This document shows, piece by piece, positions 1 to 9,941 of a DNA stretch of 64,000 nt. Where the stretch lies: the NCBI RefSeq assembly GCF_001013475.1, contig NZ_JZEF01000003.1, positions 517,400-581,399 of the forward strand, given 5' to 3'. The notes beneath the pieces are model-generated. The model did not search any database. It was not told the DNA's origin and saw nothing but the letters and a program-made list of their open reading frames with translations. Both the position numbers and the translations under genes were made by a program. Each line of letters begins with the position of its first letter. Within the stretch, counting starts at the first letter, position 1. This DNA is from Xanthomonas arboricola pv. juglandis (GTDB taxonomy: Bacteria > Pseudomonadota > Gammaproteobacteria > Xanthomonadales > Xanthomonadaceae).

Positions 1-3000
1 CGGCAACCCGCAGGTGCGCGAGGCGTTCGAGCAGGCGCTGGCGGCGTCGCAGGCGCAACGCCAGGCGCGCGCCGAGCAGCAGCCGGCCATCACACTCGAT
101 GAGCAACTGCCGATCGCGCGCGAGGCCGAGCGCATCATCGCGCTGATCCGTGACCATCAAGTGGTTGTCATCGCCGGCGAAACCGGCTCGGGCAAAACCA
201 CCCAGCTGCCCAAGCTGTGTCTGGCCGCCGGGCGCGGTGCGGCCGGCATGATCGGCTGCACCCAGCCACGCCGGATCGCCGCGCGCGCGGTGGCGGCACG
301 CGTGGCCGAGGAGCTGAAGACGCCGTTGGGCACCACGGTGGGCTTCCAGGTGCGCTTCACCGACCGGGTCGGCGAGCAGTCGCGGATCAAGTTCATGACC
401 GACGGCATCCTGCTGGCCGAGATCGCCAGCGACCGCTGGTTGTCGGCCTACGACACCATCATCGTGGACGAAGCGCACGAACGCAGCCTCAACATCGATT
501 TTTTGCTCGGCTATCTCAAGCAGTTGCTGCAAAAGCGCCCCGATCTCAAGTTGATCGTCACCTCGGCCACCATCGATACCGAGCGCTTCGCCCAGCATTT
601 CGACAATGCGCCGGTGATCAATGTGGAAGGCCGCACCTTCCCGGTCGAAGTGCGTTACCGGCCACTCGAAGGCGAGGCCGGCGAGGCCGGCGGCGCCGAC
701 GACACTGGCGACGGCGAGCGTGGCAATGGCCGCGATGGCGAACGCACCGTCAACGATGCGATCGTGGCGGCGATCGACGAGATCACCCGCATCGATCCGC
801 GTGGCGACGTGCTGATGTTCCTGCCGGGCGAGCGCGAGATCCGCGACGCGCACCAGGCGCTGGAACGGCGCAAGTATCGCGAAACCGAAGTGGTGCCGCT
901 GTACGCGCGGCTGTCGGCGGCCGACCAGGACCGCGTGTTCAACCCGGGGCCGCGCCGGCGCCTGGTGCTGGCCACCAACGTGGCCGAAACCTCGCTGACG
1001 GTGCCGCGCATCCGGTATGTGGTGGATCCGGGCTTTGCGCGGATCAAGCGCTACAGCCCGCGCCAGAAGCTGGACCGCCTGCATATCGAGCCGATCTCGC
1101 AGGCCAGCGCCAACCAGCGCATGGGCCGCTGCGGCCGCATTGCCGAAGGCATCTGCTACCGCCTGTATGCCGAAGCGGATTTTGCCGCGCGGCCGGCATT
1201 CACCGACCCGGAAATCCGCCGCTCGTCCTTGTCGGGCGTGATCCTGCGCATGTTGCAACTGGGGCTGGGGCGGATCGAGGAGTTCCCGTTCCTGGAAGCG
1301 CCGGACGAACGCGCAGTCGCCGACGGCTGGCAGCAGTTGCTGGAGCTGGGCGCGATCGATGCCAATCGGCGCCTCACCGCCATCGGCCGCCAGATGGCGC
1401 GCCTGCCGGTGGACGTCAAGCTGGCGCGCATGCTGGTGGCTGCGCAACAGCACGGCTGCCTGCGCGAGATGATCATCATCGCTGCCTTCCTGGGCATCCA
1501 GGATCCGCGCGAGCGCCCACCCGAGGCACGCGAAGCGGCCGACAACGCGCATGCGCTGTTTGCCGACGCACGCTCGGAATTCGTCGGTATCCTGCGCTTG
1601 TGGGAGGCATACCGACAGGTGCACGAAGATCTCACCCAGTCCAAGCTGCGCGACTGGTGCAACCGGCATTTTCTCGGCTTCCTGCGCATGCGTGAATGGC
1701 GCGAGCTGCATCGGCAGCTGCGCCTGTTATGCGAAGAGCTGGGTTGGAGCGAAGAGCCGGCCACCGCGATGCTGGCGCCATTGCTGGCCGGTGCCAGCGC
1801 GCCCGCGCGCGAGGAGGGGCACAACGCCAACCGGCCCACGCGCGGGCAGCTGCATCGCGCTGCGCGGCTGGCGCGCGAAGGCAAGCCGGATCCAAGCGCG
1901 CCACCTGCACAACCCACCTCTGCTGCTGCCGCCAAACAGGCCGAAGCGGCCGAAGCCACCGCACGCACCAGCGAGCGCGAACGTGCAGCGGCGTATCAGC
2001 CCCTGCACCGCGCGCTGCTGGCCGGCCTGCCCACGCAGATCGGCCATCGCACCGAAAAAGGCGACTTTCTCGCCGCGCGGCAACGCCGGTTCGTGCCGTT
2101 CCCCGGCTCGGCACTGGCACGCAAGCCGCCGCCGTGGATTCTGGCGGCCACGCTGCTGGACACGCAAAAAGTCTGGAGCATGACCAATGCCGCGATCGAG
2201 CCGGACTGGGCGATCGCCGAGCTGGGGCATCTGCTGGCACGCAAGCACTTCGATCCGCATTGGTCGCGTGCGCAGGGGCAGGTGATGGCATCCGAACAGA
2301 TCAGCCTGTTCGGCCTGGTGCTGGCGCCGAAGAAGCCGGTCCATTTCGGCAAGATCGACCCGGCCGGCGCGCATGACCTGTTCGTACGCCAGGGCCTGGT
2401 CACGGGCGAGATAAACACGCGTGCGGCGTTCATCGCCGACAACCTCAAGGTGCTGGAACAGGCGCGCGAAGAAGAAGCCAAGCTGCGCCGGGCCGGCATC
2501 GTGGCCGACGAGGACTGGCAGGCGCGCTGGTATCTGGACCGTATCCCGGCCGAACTGCATTCGGCCAGCGGGTTGGACGCGTGGTGGAAAACCCTGCCGC
2601 CGGACAAGCGCCGCAGCCTGCACTGGAGCTTGAACGACCTGTTGCCGGGCGAAGGCAGCGAGGCCGATCGTTTTCCGAAGTATTTCCCGCTGGGCGATGC
2701 GCGGTTGCCGCTGCATTACCGCTTCGAGCCGGGCGCCATCGATGACGGGGTGACGCTGGACGTGCCGCTGCACCTGCTCAACGCGCTGGATCCGGCGCGG
2801 CTGTCGTGGCTGGCGCCGGGCTTCGTCGCCGACAAGGCATCGGCTCTGATTCGCAGCCTGCCCAAGGCGCAGCGGCGCAACTATGTGCCGGCCCCGGATT
2901 TCGGGCGCGCGTTCTACGAGGCCTACAGCATCGCCTCGGCCGACGACATCCGCGGCGAGCTGGCGCGTTTTCTGACCAAGACCACCGGCACGCAGGTGGC

Positions 3001-4018
3001 GGCGCTGGATTTTGACGAAGAGTCGCTGGACACGCATCTGCTGATGAACCTGCGCCTGCGCGATGACGACGGCAAGGTGCTGGCCGAGTCGCGCGATCTG
3101 GACGGATTGCGCGCCCACTTTGGCGAGCGTGCCGGCCAGGCCTTCGCCGCGCGTGCTGGGCGCGCGCTGGCTGCCGAGGGCTTGCGCGATTTTCCGTCCA
3201 CGCCGATTCCCGAACAGGTTGCCGGCGAAGCCGGCGTGCCGGCGTATCCGGCGCTGGTGGATCAGGGCGACGATGCGGCGTTGCGCATCTTTGCCGACCG
3301 CAACGAGGCGGCGCAGGCGCATCCGCGCGGCGTGCGCCGGCTGCTGGAAATCGCGCTGGCCGACAAGATCAAGCAGGCGCGCAAGCAGTTGCCGGTGTCG
3401 CCCAAGACCGGGCTGCTATACGCGGCGATCGAGTCGCAGGAGCGCCTGCGCGGCGATCTGGTCGATGCCGCGCTCAACGCGGTGCTGGCCGATGGCCTGG
3501 GCGCGATCCGCGACCCCGGTGCCTTTGCGCAGCGCCGCGACGAGGCGATCAAGCGCCTGTTCGGCGAGGCGATGGAGCGGCTGAAGCTGGCCGAAAGCAT
3601 TCTTGCTGCGGTGGCCGAGCTCAAGCCCCTGCTGGAAGCGCCGTTGATGGGCTGGGCGCGCGGCAACCTGGACGATATGGAGCAGCAGCTGCGCGCGCTG
3701 GTGCACGCCGGCTTCCTGCGCGAAACACCGGCCGAGGCGCTGGCCAATTACCCGCGTTATCTCAAGGCGATGATCCTGCGGACCGAGCGCGCCAAACGCG
3801 ATCCGGCCCGCGACCAGGCGCGCATGCTCGAACTCAAGCCGTTCGTGGATGCATTGGACCAGGCGGCTGCGCGTGGTCTGCAGCAACGTGATGAATGGCA
3901 GTCGCTACGCTGGGACCTGGAGGAGTTGCGCGTGTCGGTATTCGCGCAGGAGCTGGGTGCCAAGTCGGGCGTGTCGGCGAAGAAGCTGTCGCAGCGGGTG
4001 GCCGCGTTGCGCAACTGA
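1..4018 (+). CDS. hrpA: ATP-dependent RNA helicase HrpA (5' end outside window)
   Basis: This is a DEAH-box RNA helicase of the HrpA family, which remodels RNA and ribonucleoprotein complexes in the cytoplasm. The reading frame is already open at the first bases of the window, and the first possible start inside it is a GTG at 14, so a short N-terminal part is missing. Motif I GETGSGKT lies at 176-199 and the DEAH box at 467-478. After the helicase core and the HA2/OB-type region comes the long C-terminal extension typical of bacterial HrpA (about 1300 residues in all). The stop at 4016-4018 is followed by a 245-base gap and a convergent gene. Family assignment is secure; the exact RNA target is not visible. 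Confidence 0.95.
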   Translation, partial: GNPQVREAFEQALAASQAQRQARAEQQPAITLDEQLPIAREAERIIALIRDHQVVVIAGETGSGKTTQLPKLCLAAGRGAAGMIGCTQPRRIAARAVAARVAEELKTPLGTTVGFQVRFTDRVGEQSRIKFMTDGILLAEIASDRWLSAYDTIIVDEAHERSLNIDFLLGYLKQLLQKRPDLKLIVTSATIDTERFAQHFDNAPVINVEGRTFPVEVRYRPLEGEAGEAGGADDTGDGERGNGRDGERTVNDAIVAAIDEITRIDPRGDVLMFLPGEREIRDAHQALERRKYRETEVVPLYARLSAADQDRVFNPGPRRRLVLATNVAETSLTVPRIRYVVDPGFARIKRYSPRQKLDRLHIEPISQASANQRMGRCGRIAEGICYRLYAEADFAARPAFTDPEIRRSSLSGVILRMLQLGLGRIEEFPFLEAPDERAVADGWQQLLELGAIDANRRLTAIGRQMARLPVDVKLARMLVAAQQHGCLREMIIIAAFLGIQDPRERPPEAREAADNAHALFADARSEFVGILRLWEAYRQVHEDLTQSKLRDWCNRHFLGFLRMREWRELHRQLRLLCEELGWSEEPATAMLAPLLAGASAPAREEGHNANRPTRGQLHRAARLAREGKPDPSAPPAQPTSAAAAKQAEAAEATARTSERERAAAYQPLHRALLAGLPTQIGHRTEKGDFLAARQRRFVPFPGSALARKPPPWILAATLLDTQKVWSMTNAAIEPDWAIAELGHLLARKHFDPHWSRAQGQVMASEQISLFGLVLAPKKPVHFGKIDPAGAHDLFVRQGLVTGEINTRAAFIADNLKVLEQAREEEAKLRRAGIVADEDWQARWYLDRIPAELHSASGLDAWWKTLPPDKRRSLHWSLNDLLPGEGSEADRFPKYFPLGDARLPLHYRFEPGAIDDGVTLDVPLHLLNALDPARLSWLAPGFVADKASALIRSLPKAQRRNYVPAPDFGRAFYEAYSIASADDIRGELARFLTKTTGTQVAALDFDEESLDTHLLMNLRLRDDDGKVLAESRDLDGLRAHFGERAGQAFAARAGRALAAEGLRDFPSTPIPEQVAGEAGVPAYPALVDQGDDAALRIFADRNEAAQAHPRGVRRLLEIALADKIKQARKQLPVSPKTGLLYAAIESQERLRGDLVDAALNAVLADGLGAIRDPGAFAQRRDEAIKRLFGEAMERLKLAESILAAVAELKPLLEAPLMGWARGNLDDMEQQLRALVHAGFLRETPAEALANYPRYLKAMILRTERAKRDPARDQARMLELKPFVDALDQAAARGLQQRDEWQSLRWDLEELRVSVFAQELGAKSGVSAKKLSQRVAALRN

Positions 4019-4222
4019 CTGGTGCCGGAGGCGCTGGTGACGACGGCTTGCCGCCATCGCCAGCGCGCGGGGTCGGCGCTGGTCCTGCCACCGACTGGCC
4101 ACTCAGGCCGAGCACTGCGCTTTGAGCGGTGAACGCAACGCAGCGCGCAGTGGTCAGCTGGGCGTGGACGATGCGCGGAACCGGCGTGTACGCCCGGGAC
4201 ATGCCGGCTCCGGACATTGGCC

Positions 4223-4239
4223 GCACCGCCTGGCGGTGC
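4223..4239 (-). terminator. Hairpin downstream of the TonB receptor gene
   Basis: The sequence GCACCGCCTGGCGGTGC forms a compact GC hairpin 25 bases after the receptor stop codon on the minus strand. No T-run follows on either strand, so this is only a possible transcription end or mRNA-stabilising structure. Confidence 0.3.
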
Positions 4240-4263
4240 GCGCCGTTCGGTTGCCAGCCGCTG

Positions 4264-6897
4264 TCAGAACTTCATGTGCAGGCTCGCCATGTAGCGGCGC
4301 CCGCTCCTGTAGCGACCGGCCAGATGGTCGGTGTCGCCGAGATACTGCAGGTATTGTTCGTCCAGCAGGTTCTGCGCGTCGATCTGCAGCGACCAGTTCG
4401 GGCTGAACGCATAGCCGATGCTCGCGCCGAGTTCGGCGTAGTCATCCACGCTTGCCGGCGCGGCGCCGGCCACGTAACCGCCGGCCAGATAGCTGTCGCG
4501 CCAGTTGTAGGTCAGCCGTGCGTTGAGCGGGCCTTTTTCGTAGTACGGGCTGACTGCCACGCTGTTGCGCGACTGGTAGGGCAGGGCGTCGCCGGTGTTG
4601 TTTTCGCCATTGGCATAGGTGTAGTTGGCGGTCAGCCCGAAGCCGCTGTCGCCGAACGGCTGCTGGAACGCGATGTTGAAGCCCTTGACCTTGCCATCGC
4701 CGGCATTGCGTGGCCGCTGGATGCTGTAATCGCAATAGCCATCGGCGCTGCAGCCGTTGCTGCCGAGCAACTGCGCCCAGCTCTGCGGCGCGGTATCGCG
4801 CAGCGCGTTGTACTGGCGCTCCACGCTGGCGCTGGTGTCGATGTAGTTGTCGATCTTCTTGTAGAACAGCGACCACGCCACCACCGACTGCTGCGCGAAG
4901 TAATACTCGGCCGACAGGTTGAAGTTCCAGGATTCGTACGGCGACAGCTCGGCATTGCCGCCGCTGCCGGTCAGCGTGGTGTCGTTGAGGAAGGTGTTGT
5001 TGACCATCTGGTTGTACGGTGCCCAGGCGATCACCTTGGCTGCGGCAAGGCGGAACACCCAATCGTCGGCCGCCTCGTAGGACAGCGTGAGCGAAGGCAG
5101 CAGGAAATCCTCCTTGCGCGTGCGGGTCTGCCACAGGCTGTCGGCGTTCTGCAGTGTGGGCGTGCCGCTGTAGACGAAGCCGCTGCCCTCGGTTTTCGAA
5201 TCGACATAACGCAGCCCGAGATTGCCGCGCAGGCCGCCGCCGGAGAAGTTCAACTGGGCATAGGCGGCGTTATTGGTCTGCTGCAGCGCCCAGGTGTTGT
5301 TGAGGTAGCTGGCCGGATCCGGCGCGCCGTAGTCGACCGGGCTGTTGCGGATCCAGTTCAGCACGTTGTTGCGGCCTGCCTGCACATGCCGGCCGTGGTC
5401 CGGATAGAAATCCTGCAGATCGGTCAGCCCGATCGTGCCCACGTCGGCCAGCGTGCCCGGCGTCACGCCGCCATAGACGTTGAGCTCGAAGCGCTCCTCA
5501 TGCTTGCCATGGCGCACGCCCAGCAGCAGTTGGTTGAACACGCTGTCGAACTGCAGATTCAGATCGAGTTGGCCGTAGGTGTCCTTGCTTTCGGTGGAGA
5601 AGATGCCGTTATTGCCGAACCAGCCGCCGGCCGAGCCCCAGTTGGCCGGATCGCGCGCACGCGCCGGATCGTCGAAACGGATGCCGCGCCGCGTGTCCCA
5701 GCTGAAGCCGCCGTTGTAGAACGGCTCGATGAAATACTGCGACAGGTCCTTGTTCTCGGATCTGCTTTGGCCCACCTGCCCATTCAATCCCCAGCCATCG
5801 CCGCGGAATGCGCCGCGCAGGTCCAGGCCCTTGGTGGTGACCTCCGATTCGCGCACGTTGTTGTCGTAGATCACGGTGCCGCCGAGCGGGTCGGCATTGG
5901 CGCCGGAATGCCCGCTGGTCACCACGCCATTGCGCAGGCCGCCGAGTTGGTCCACCGACGCCACCGTGCCGGCATTCCAGGTCAGAAAGCTGTACATCGA
6001 CTGGTTGTAGTTGTCGAAGTTCTCGTTGATGTACAGGCCGCTGAGGTTGAATTCCAGCGCCTGGCTGGGCTTGAGCTGCAGGTTGACCACGGCGCTGTCG
6101 CGCTCGCGATCCTGCTGGAACCAGGCCGCGTTGATCGAGTTGGGCACGTCCGCATCGGCGGGCACGCCGCCTGCGGCATTGGCGAAGGTGCTGGCCGGCG
6201 TGTAGCCGAACACTTCCATGCCGCGGCGATCGACGCGTTCTTCGTAATGTTGCGCCGACACTGCAATGCCGAAGGTGTCGGCCGCGTTCTTCCAGCTATA
6301 CAGCAGCGCCGCGTTCGGTTTGCCTTCGCTGGCCTGCGCGCTGTAGCTGTAGCCGATGGAGGCGGCCACCTCGTTGACGTCCAGGTCCAGCGGTTGTCGG
6401 GTGTGCATCAACACGGTGCCACCCAGGCTGCCTTCGGTCAGGCGCGCTTCGGAGGATTTGAGGATTTCCGCGCGGCCCAGGATCTGCGGCGCCAGCAAGG
6501 TGTAGTCGAATCCGCGGCTGGGTTGCTCGCCGTAGAGCCAGATCGCCTGCGCCACCGGGTGGCCGTCCAGGAAGGACAGGTTGAGGCTGGGGTCGGTGCC
6601 GTCGATGCTGACGCGCTCGCCCTGGCCAAAGCGCCGGTCCAGGGTGACGCCGGGAATCTGCGACAGCGCCTCGGCCACGTTGGTGCTTGGAAACTTGCCG
6701 ATGTCTTCGGCGGTGATGGCTTCGGAAATGCCGGCGTTGTTGCGTTTGGTGTCGAGCGATTTTTCCAGGCTGGCACGGATGCCGACTACCTGCACGGCAT
6801 CCAGATCGGTGGCCTGGTCGACCGCGTCCTGGGCTTGCGCAGCGAATGCCAGCGACAACGCGATCGCGCTGGACAGCAGGGTGGTGCTGTATTTCAT
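4264..6897 (-). CDS. TonB-dependent outer-membrane receptor (NixC-like candidate)
   Basis: This is a TonB-dependent receptor, an outer-membrane beta-barrel that imports a ligand with energy from TonB-ExbBD. A signal peptide (MKYSTTLLSSAIALS...AQA) is followed by a plug domain with the GIRASLEKSLDTKRN and EALSQIPGVTLDR motifs. The C-terminus ends in the aromatic F usual for barrel proteins. I chose the ATG at 6897 because GAGGAGAG lies 5 bases upstream; an in-frame ATG at 6915 has none. It lies 103 bases downstream of a glucokinase gene on the same strand, behind a LacI-type operator. In X. campestris a TonB receptor (NixC) next to GlkNag belongs to the N-acetylglucosamine NagQ regulon. The context and the operator suggest the same role here, but the ligand is inferred. 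Confidence 0.9.
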   Translation of the reverse strand: MKYSTTLLSSAIALSLAFAAQAQDAVDQATDLDAVQVVGIRASLEKSLDTKRNNAGISEAITAEDIGKFPSTNVAEALSQIPGVTLDRRFGQGERVSIDGTDPSLNLSFLDGHPVAQAIWLYGEQPSRGFDYTLLAPQILGRAEILKSSEARLTEGSLGGTVLMHTRQPLDLDVNEVAASIGYSYSAQASEGKPNAALLYSWKNAADTFGIAVSAQHYEERVDRRGMEVFGYTPASTFANAAGGVPADADVPNSINAAWFQQDRERDSAVVNLQLKPSQALEFNLSGLYINENFDNYNQSMYSFLTWNAGTVASVDQLGGLRNGVVTSGHSGANADPLGGTVIYDNNVRESEVTTKGLDLRGAFRGDGWGLNGQVGQSRSENKDLSQYFIEPFYNGGFSWDTRRGIRFDDPARARDPANWGSAGGWFGNNGIFSTESKDTYGQLDLNLQFDSVFNQLLLGVRHGKHEERFELNVYGGVTPGTLADVGTIGLTDLQDFYPDHGRHVQAGRNNVLNWIRNSPVDYGAPDPASYLNNTWALQQTNNAAYAQLNFSGGGLRGNLGLRYVDSKTEGSGFVYSGTPTLQNADSLWQTRTRKEDFLLPSLTLSYEAADDWVFRLAAAKVIAWAPYNQMVNNTFLNDTTLTGSGGNAELSPYESWNFNLSAEYYFAQQSVVAWSLFYKKIDNYIDTSASVERQYNALRDTAPQSWAQLLGSNGCSADGYCDYSIQRPRNAGDGKVKGFNIAFQQPFGDSGFGLTANYTYANGENNTGDALPYQSRNSVAVSPYYEKGPLNARLTYNWRDSYLAGGYVAGAAPASVDDYAELGASIGYAFSPNWSLQIDAQNLLDEQYLQYLGDTDHLAGRYRSGRRYMASLHMKF

Positions 6898-6999
6898 GAT
6901 GTCTCTCCTCATCACGCACAGGGATGGACGGCGGGCTGCTGCTCGCCGGATGCGGGGTCTTGCAGACGCGCGCCCGGGACCGAGCGCGTGGTGGATCGC

Positions 7000-8034
7000 T
7001 TACGACAGGTCAGCGTGGTGCTGTAGATACCAGTTGGCCGCGCCGAGCACGCCCAGTTGCCCGTGCTCGACCAGCTTGACCGGAATGCGTTCGAGTACCG
7101 CGCGCATGCGTCCCTTGGCCAGAAAACGCTCGCGAAAACGGCTGTTCTGCAGGAACGGCCCGATCGTCGGCAAAAAGCCGCCGGCCAGATAGATGCCGCC
7201 GGCGGCGCCATAGGCCAGCGCCATGTCGCCGACCGCGCTGCCCAGGATGGCGCAGAAGACCTGCAGGCAATCGCGTGCCAATGCATCGTCTTCGTGCAGC
7301 GCGGCATGCGTGATCGCGGCCGGCAGCCGATGGCGGGGCGTGGCGCCCTGCAGTTCGCACAGGGCGTTGTACAGATGCAGCAGGCCGGGCCCGGACAGCA
7401 CATGTTCGAGCGGCAGATAGCGCTCGCCACGCAACAGGATCCGCAGCACCTGCAGTTCCATCTCGTCGTTGCTGGCCAGGGCAACCTGACCGGCCTCGGT
7501 GGCGAGCACGATCGCGCGTGGCTTGGCATCGATCCAGACCGCCGCACCCAGCCCGGTACCGGGGCCGACCACCAGGATCGGGCCGCTGGCGCGCGCATGC
7601 CGCGGCGTCGGCCCGCTCAGTTGCAGCGCGGCGCGTTGTTCCATCAGCGGTGCGGCGTAAGCCACCGCTTCGAAATCGTTGACCAGGTGCACGCTGGGCA
7701 CGGCAAGCGCGGCGCGAATGCGGCCAGGCGAAATCGTCCACGGCAGGTTGTTGCTGATGAAGCTGCCATCGTCCAGCGCCACCCCAGCACTGGCGATCAC
7801 CACCGCCTCGACGTCGCGCCGTGGCTGCAGGAAGTCGGCAAGGATGGCGTCCAGACTGGCGTGTTCGGCGCAGCGGTAGGTGCGGTAATGCGACAGCTCG
7901 GTCGCAGTAGTACCTACCCGCGCGATGTGGCCGACCCGCACATGCGTGCCACCCACGTCGGCTGCGATGAAGCCGGTGGCAACCGGTGCGGTGGGCAAGC
8001 CAGAAGCGAGAGCAGAACGCGAAGTCGCAGCCAC
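7000..8034 (-). CDS. glk: Glucokinase family protein (GlkNag candidate)
   Basis: This is a hexokinase-fold sugar kinase of the bacterial glucokinase (Glk) family, which phosphorylates glucose or a related hexose with ATP in the cytoplasm. The phosphate-1 motif ADVGGTHVRVG is near residue 25 and the second glycine-rich segment VVGPGTGLGAA near residue 155. The start is a GTG at 8034 preceded by AAAGGA at 6 bases. A TTGACA -35 box and a LacI-type palindrome lie 68-82 bases upstream. The next gene on the strand is a TonB receptor, so both probably serve one sugar-uptake system. In X. campestris the equivalent pair (glkNag-nixC) responds to N-acetylglucosamine. Substrate preference cannot be read from the sequence. 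Confidence 0.88.
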   Translation of the reverse strand: MAATSRSALASGLPTAPVATGFIAADVGGTHVRVGHIARVGTTATELSHYRTYRCAEHASLDAILADFLQPRRDVEAVVIASAGVALDDGSFISNNLPWTISPGRIRAALAVPSVHLVNDFEAVAYAAPLMEQRAALQLSGPTPRHARASGPILVVGPGTGLGAAVWIDAKPRAIVLATEAGQVALASNDEMELQVLRILLRGERYLPLEHVLSGPGLLHLYNALCELQGATPRHRLPAAITHAALHEDDALARDCLQVFCAILGSAVGDMALAYGAAGGIYLAGGFLPTIGPFLQNSRFRERFLAKGRMRAVLERIPVKLVEHGQLGVLGAANWYLQHHADLS

Positions 8035-8087
8035 GTGCAGTCCTTTGGAGTCGTCCGAGCGGCCAATGCGATCGGCGAGTAGCGGCC

Positions 8088-8116
8088 TGTGTAGAAGTTG
8101 GTGACAACGATGTCAA
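8088..8116 (-). promoter_or_regulatory. Promoter of glk-receptor unit with LacI-type operator
   Basis: A 14-base near-perfect palindrome, TGACAACGATGTCA, lies at 8102-8115. On the minus strand a consensus TTGACA -35 box (8116-8111) overlaps it. After a 17-base spacer comes a weak -10 (TACACA, 8093-8088). The palindrome has the central CG typical of LacI-family operators and resembles the NagQ box of X. campestris. Overlap with the -35 predicts repression. The rest of the 8035-8365 gap shows nothing else I can support. Confidence 0.65.
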
Positions 8117-8365
8117 TGGTTCAGTCGGGTTGGATCGATCTTGCTGGCAGACTCAAGTGCAAAATCGCCCGTTTCAGGGCTGTCTGCATGGGCGTGATTG
8201 CGCAGTGCGGGAGAGCACGCACGCGCCACTGCGCTGTCGCAACGGTCGCGTCTGTTGTCGCCATCTGGACGCTGAGCGGCGCTGGCATCGCTCCGTGGCA
8301 TCGACATTGGCTTCGGCGGTCGCTACCGCCAGCCTGATTGCGTCAGCGCTCGCGCAGTCGCCGGC

Positions 8366-9880
8366 TCAGCGCGCAGCCGCCGCAGAGGCTGCGCCCGGCA
8401 AGGTGCTGCAGGCCGCGCCGTCGCTGGGTGGCGCCTGCGTCGGGTAGTGCTGCTTGCCGAGCACGTAGGTCTGGCTGGTGGCTACGAAGCCGTCCGCGTA
8501 GGTGGCCTCGACGAAGTACGCGCTCCAGCCGGCATCGGGAATCTGCACCGGTACCGACACCGTGTTGCCGCGTGCAGGTGTGATCGGCGTGGCGCTGTAA
8601 CGAATGCCGCAGGCGTAGCGGAAATCGCGCGCCGCCGGATTGCGCGCCTGCCACAGACGCAACTGCGCAGGGCGCTCGGACGACTGGAAGCGGATCTGCG
8701 GGTGTTCGCCTGCGTGCAGGGAATCGCGCACCTTTGGCAATGCACGCTGCTGCTGCAGCCGGGTCACGAAGGGCACCAGGCTGTCGACGATGGAGGCGCG
8801 GATGCCGTTATGCGCGCTGTTGGGCACCATGCGCAGCGCCTTGCTGCCGGGCAGCGCGTCGTAGAAGAACTGCGTGTTGTCCGGCAGGAAGAAATCGTCG
8901 CCGCTGGCATTGACGATGTACTTGGGCACGGCCAGGCGTTTGCGCTGCGGCGTGTGCAGATAACTCAGCGGGTCCTGCAGTTGCACCAGCTGCGCAAATG
9001 CCGGCGTGTGCAGCTGCGCGGTGATTCCCTGCCTGGCGTAGGCGCCGAATGCGATCGGCCAGTTGCCGCCATAGGCCCGGGACATGTGCTCGAGCACGGC
9101 CGGCAGATTGAGAATGTCGATCACGAACGGCACCACGGCCTCCACGCGCGCATCGGCGATGGTGGCGTGCCAGCTGGCCCAACCACGCTTGGAGGCGCCG
9201 GCGAGGATGAAGCGATGAATCCGCAACGGCGCCAATTCGCGTTCGGCCAGGCTCATGGTGCGCGCGATCGCCGCGGCCATCGGCACATGCAGCGGCATGG
9301 TCTTGCGTCGTTGCGGCGATGCCAGGAACAGCGACCAGCTGTAGGCGACGCTGTCGTCCTCGCGGCGCGGCGTGCCATCGTTGCGATAGGTCAGTGCCTG
9401 GCTGGGCAGATCGCCGAGCGCGATCACCACGGTGCGGCTGCGTTGCGCCAATGCGGCCAGGGCCTCGGGTGGCAATTCGCTGGGCGGTTGTGGCGCGCCG
9501 CCATCGGCCGGTTGGCGGGTGCCATTGGTGGAGATCAGCAGCGCACGCGTCGGCAACGCATCTGCCGGGATGTAGATCGCCACATCGTGCTGCCAGCTGG
9601 CCGGCTGCACCAGGTCCTCCGGCGACCACTGCTGCGAGGTCAGCAGGTAATCGCGCCTTTCGACACCGCCCACCATGCTGGTGGCCACGCGCCGGTAGAC
9701 CAGCGGTTGGCGCTCGATGGCATCGTGATAGCACACCAGCGCCTGGTCGATGCCGACCTCGGGCGCATCGGCGCATTGCTGCGCTGACAGGGTGGGCGTG
9801 GCCGCATCGGCAGGCGCAACGCCTGCGAGCCAGGCCAGCAACGCCAGCAACGCCAGGCTGCAACGTGTCATCGAACGCAT
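8366..9880 (-). CDS. PhoPQ-activated pathogenicity-related (PqaA-like) secreted protein
   Basis: This 504-residue exported protein belongs to the PqaA family, alpha/beta-hydrolase-like proteins first described as PhoPQ-regulated in Salmonella. It starts at the ATG at 9880 (GGAG 8 bases upstream) with a signal peptide, MRSMTRCSLALLALLAWLAG followed by VAPADA. The segment HRFILAGASKRGWASW, with a G-x-S-x-R/G elbow near the middle, marks the likely nucleophile Ser. The next 70 upstream codons are open but have no start context and low-complexity Arg-rich content. It lies between a small exported protein and glk, all on the minus strand. Biochemical activity is unknown for this family member. Confidence 0.85.
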   Translation of the reverse strand: MRSMTRCSLALLALLAWLAGVAPADAATPTLSAQQCADAPEVGIDQALVCYHDAIERQPLVYRRVATSMVGGVERRDYLLTSQQWSPEDLVQPASWQHDVAIYIPADALPTRALLISTNGTRQPADGGAPQPPSELPPEALAALAQRSRTVVIALGDLPSQALTYRNDGTPRREDDSVAYSWSLFLASPQRRKTMPLHVPMAAAIARTMSLAERELAPLRIHRFILAGASKRGWASWHATIADARVEAVVPFVIDILNLPAVLEHMSRAYGGNWPIAFGAYARQGITAQLHTPAFAQLVQLQDPLSYLHTPQRKRLAVPKYIVNASGDDFFLPDNTQFFYDALPGSKALRMVPNSAHNGIRASIVDSLVPFVTRLQQQRALPKVRDSLHAGEHPQIRFQSSERPAQLRLWQARNPAARDFRYACGIRYSATPITPARGNTVSVPVQIPDAGWSAYFVEATYADGFVATSQTYVLGKQHYPTQAPPSDGAACSTLPGAASAAAAR

Positions 9881-9941
9881 GCGTGTTCTCCGGGTGGCCT
9901 GCCTCAGTCTGCGGTGGTGGGCCGGCAATGCCCGGACAGGC

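Noticed and set aside
4129..7026. 965-codon open frame on the plus strand
   Set aside because: It lies wholly opposite the TonB receptor gene, which has a signal peptide, family motifs and ribosome binding site. The opposite frame is repetitive Val/Arg/Ala/Gly text caused by high GC in the third codon position.
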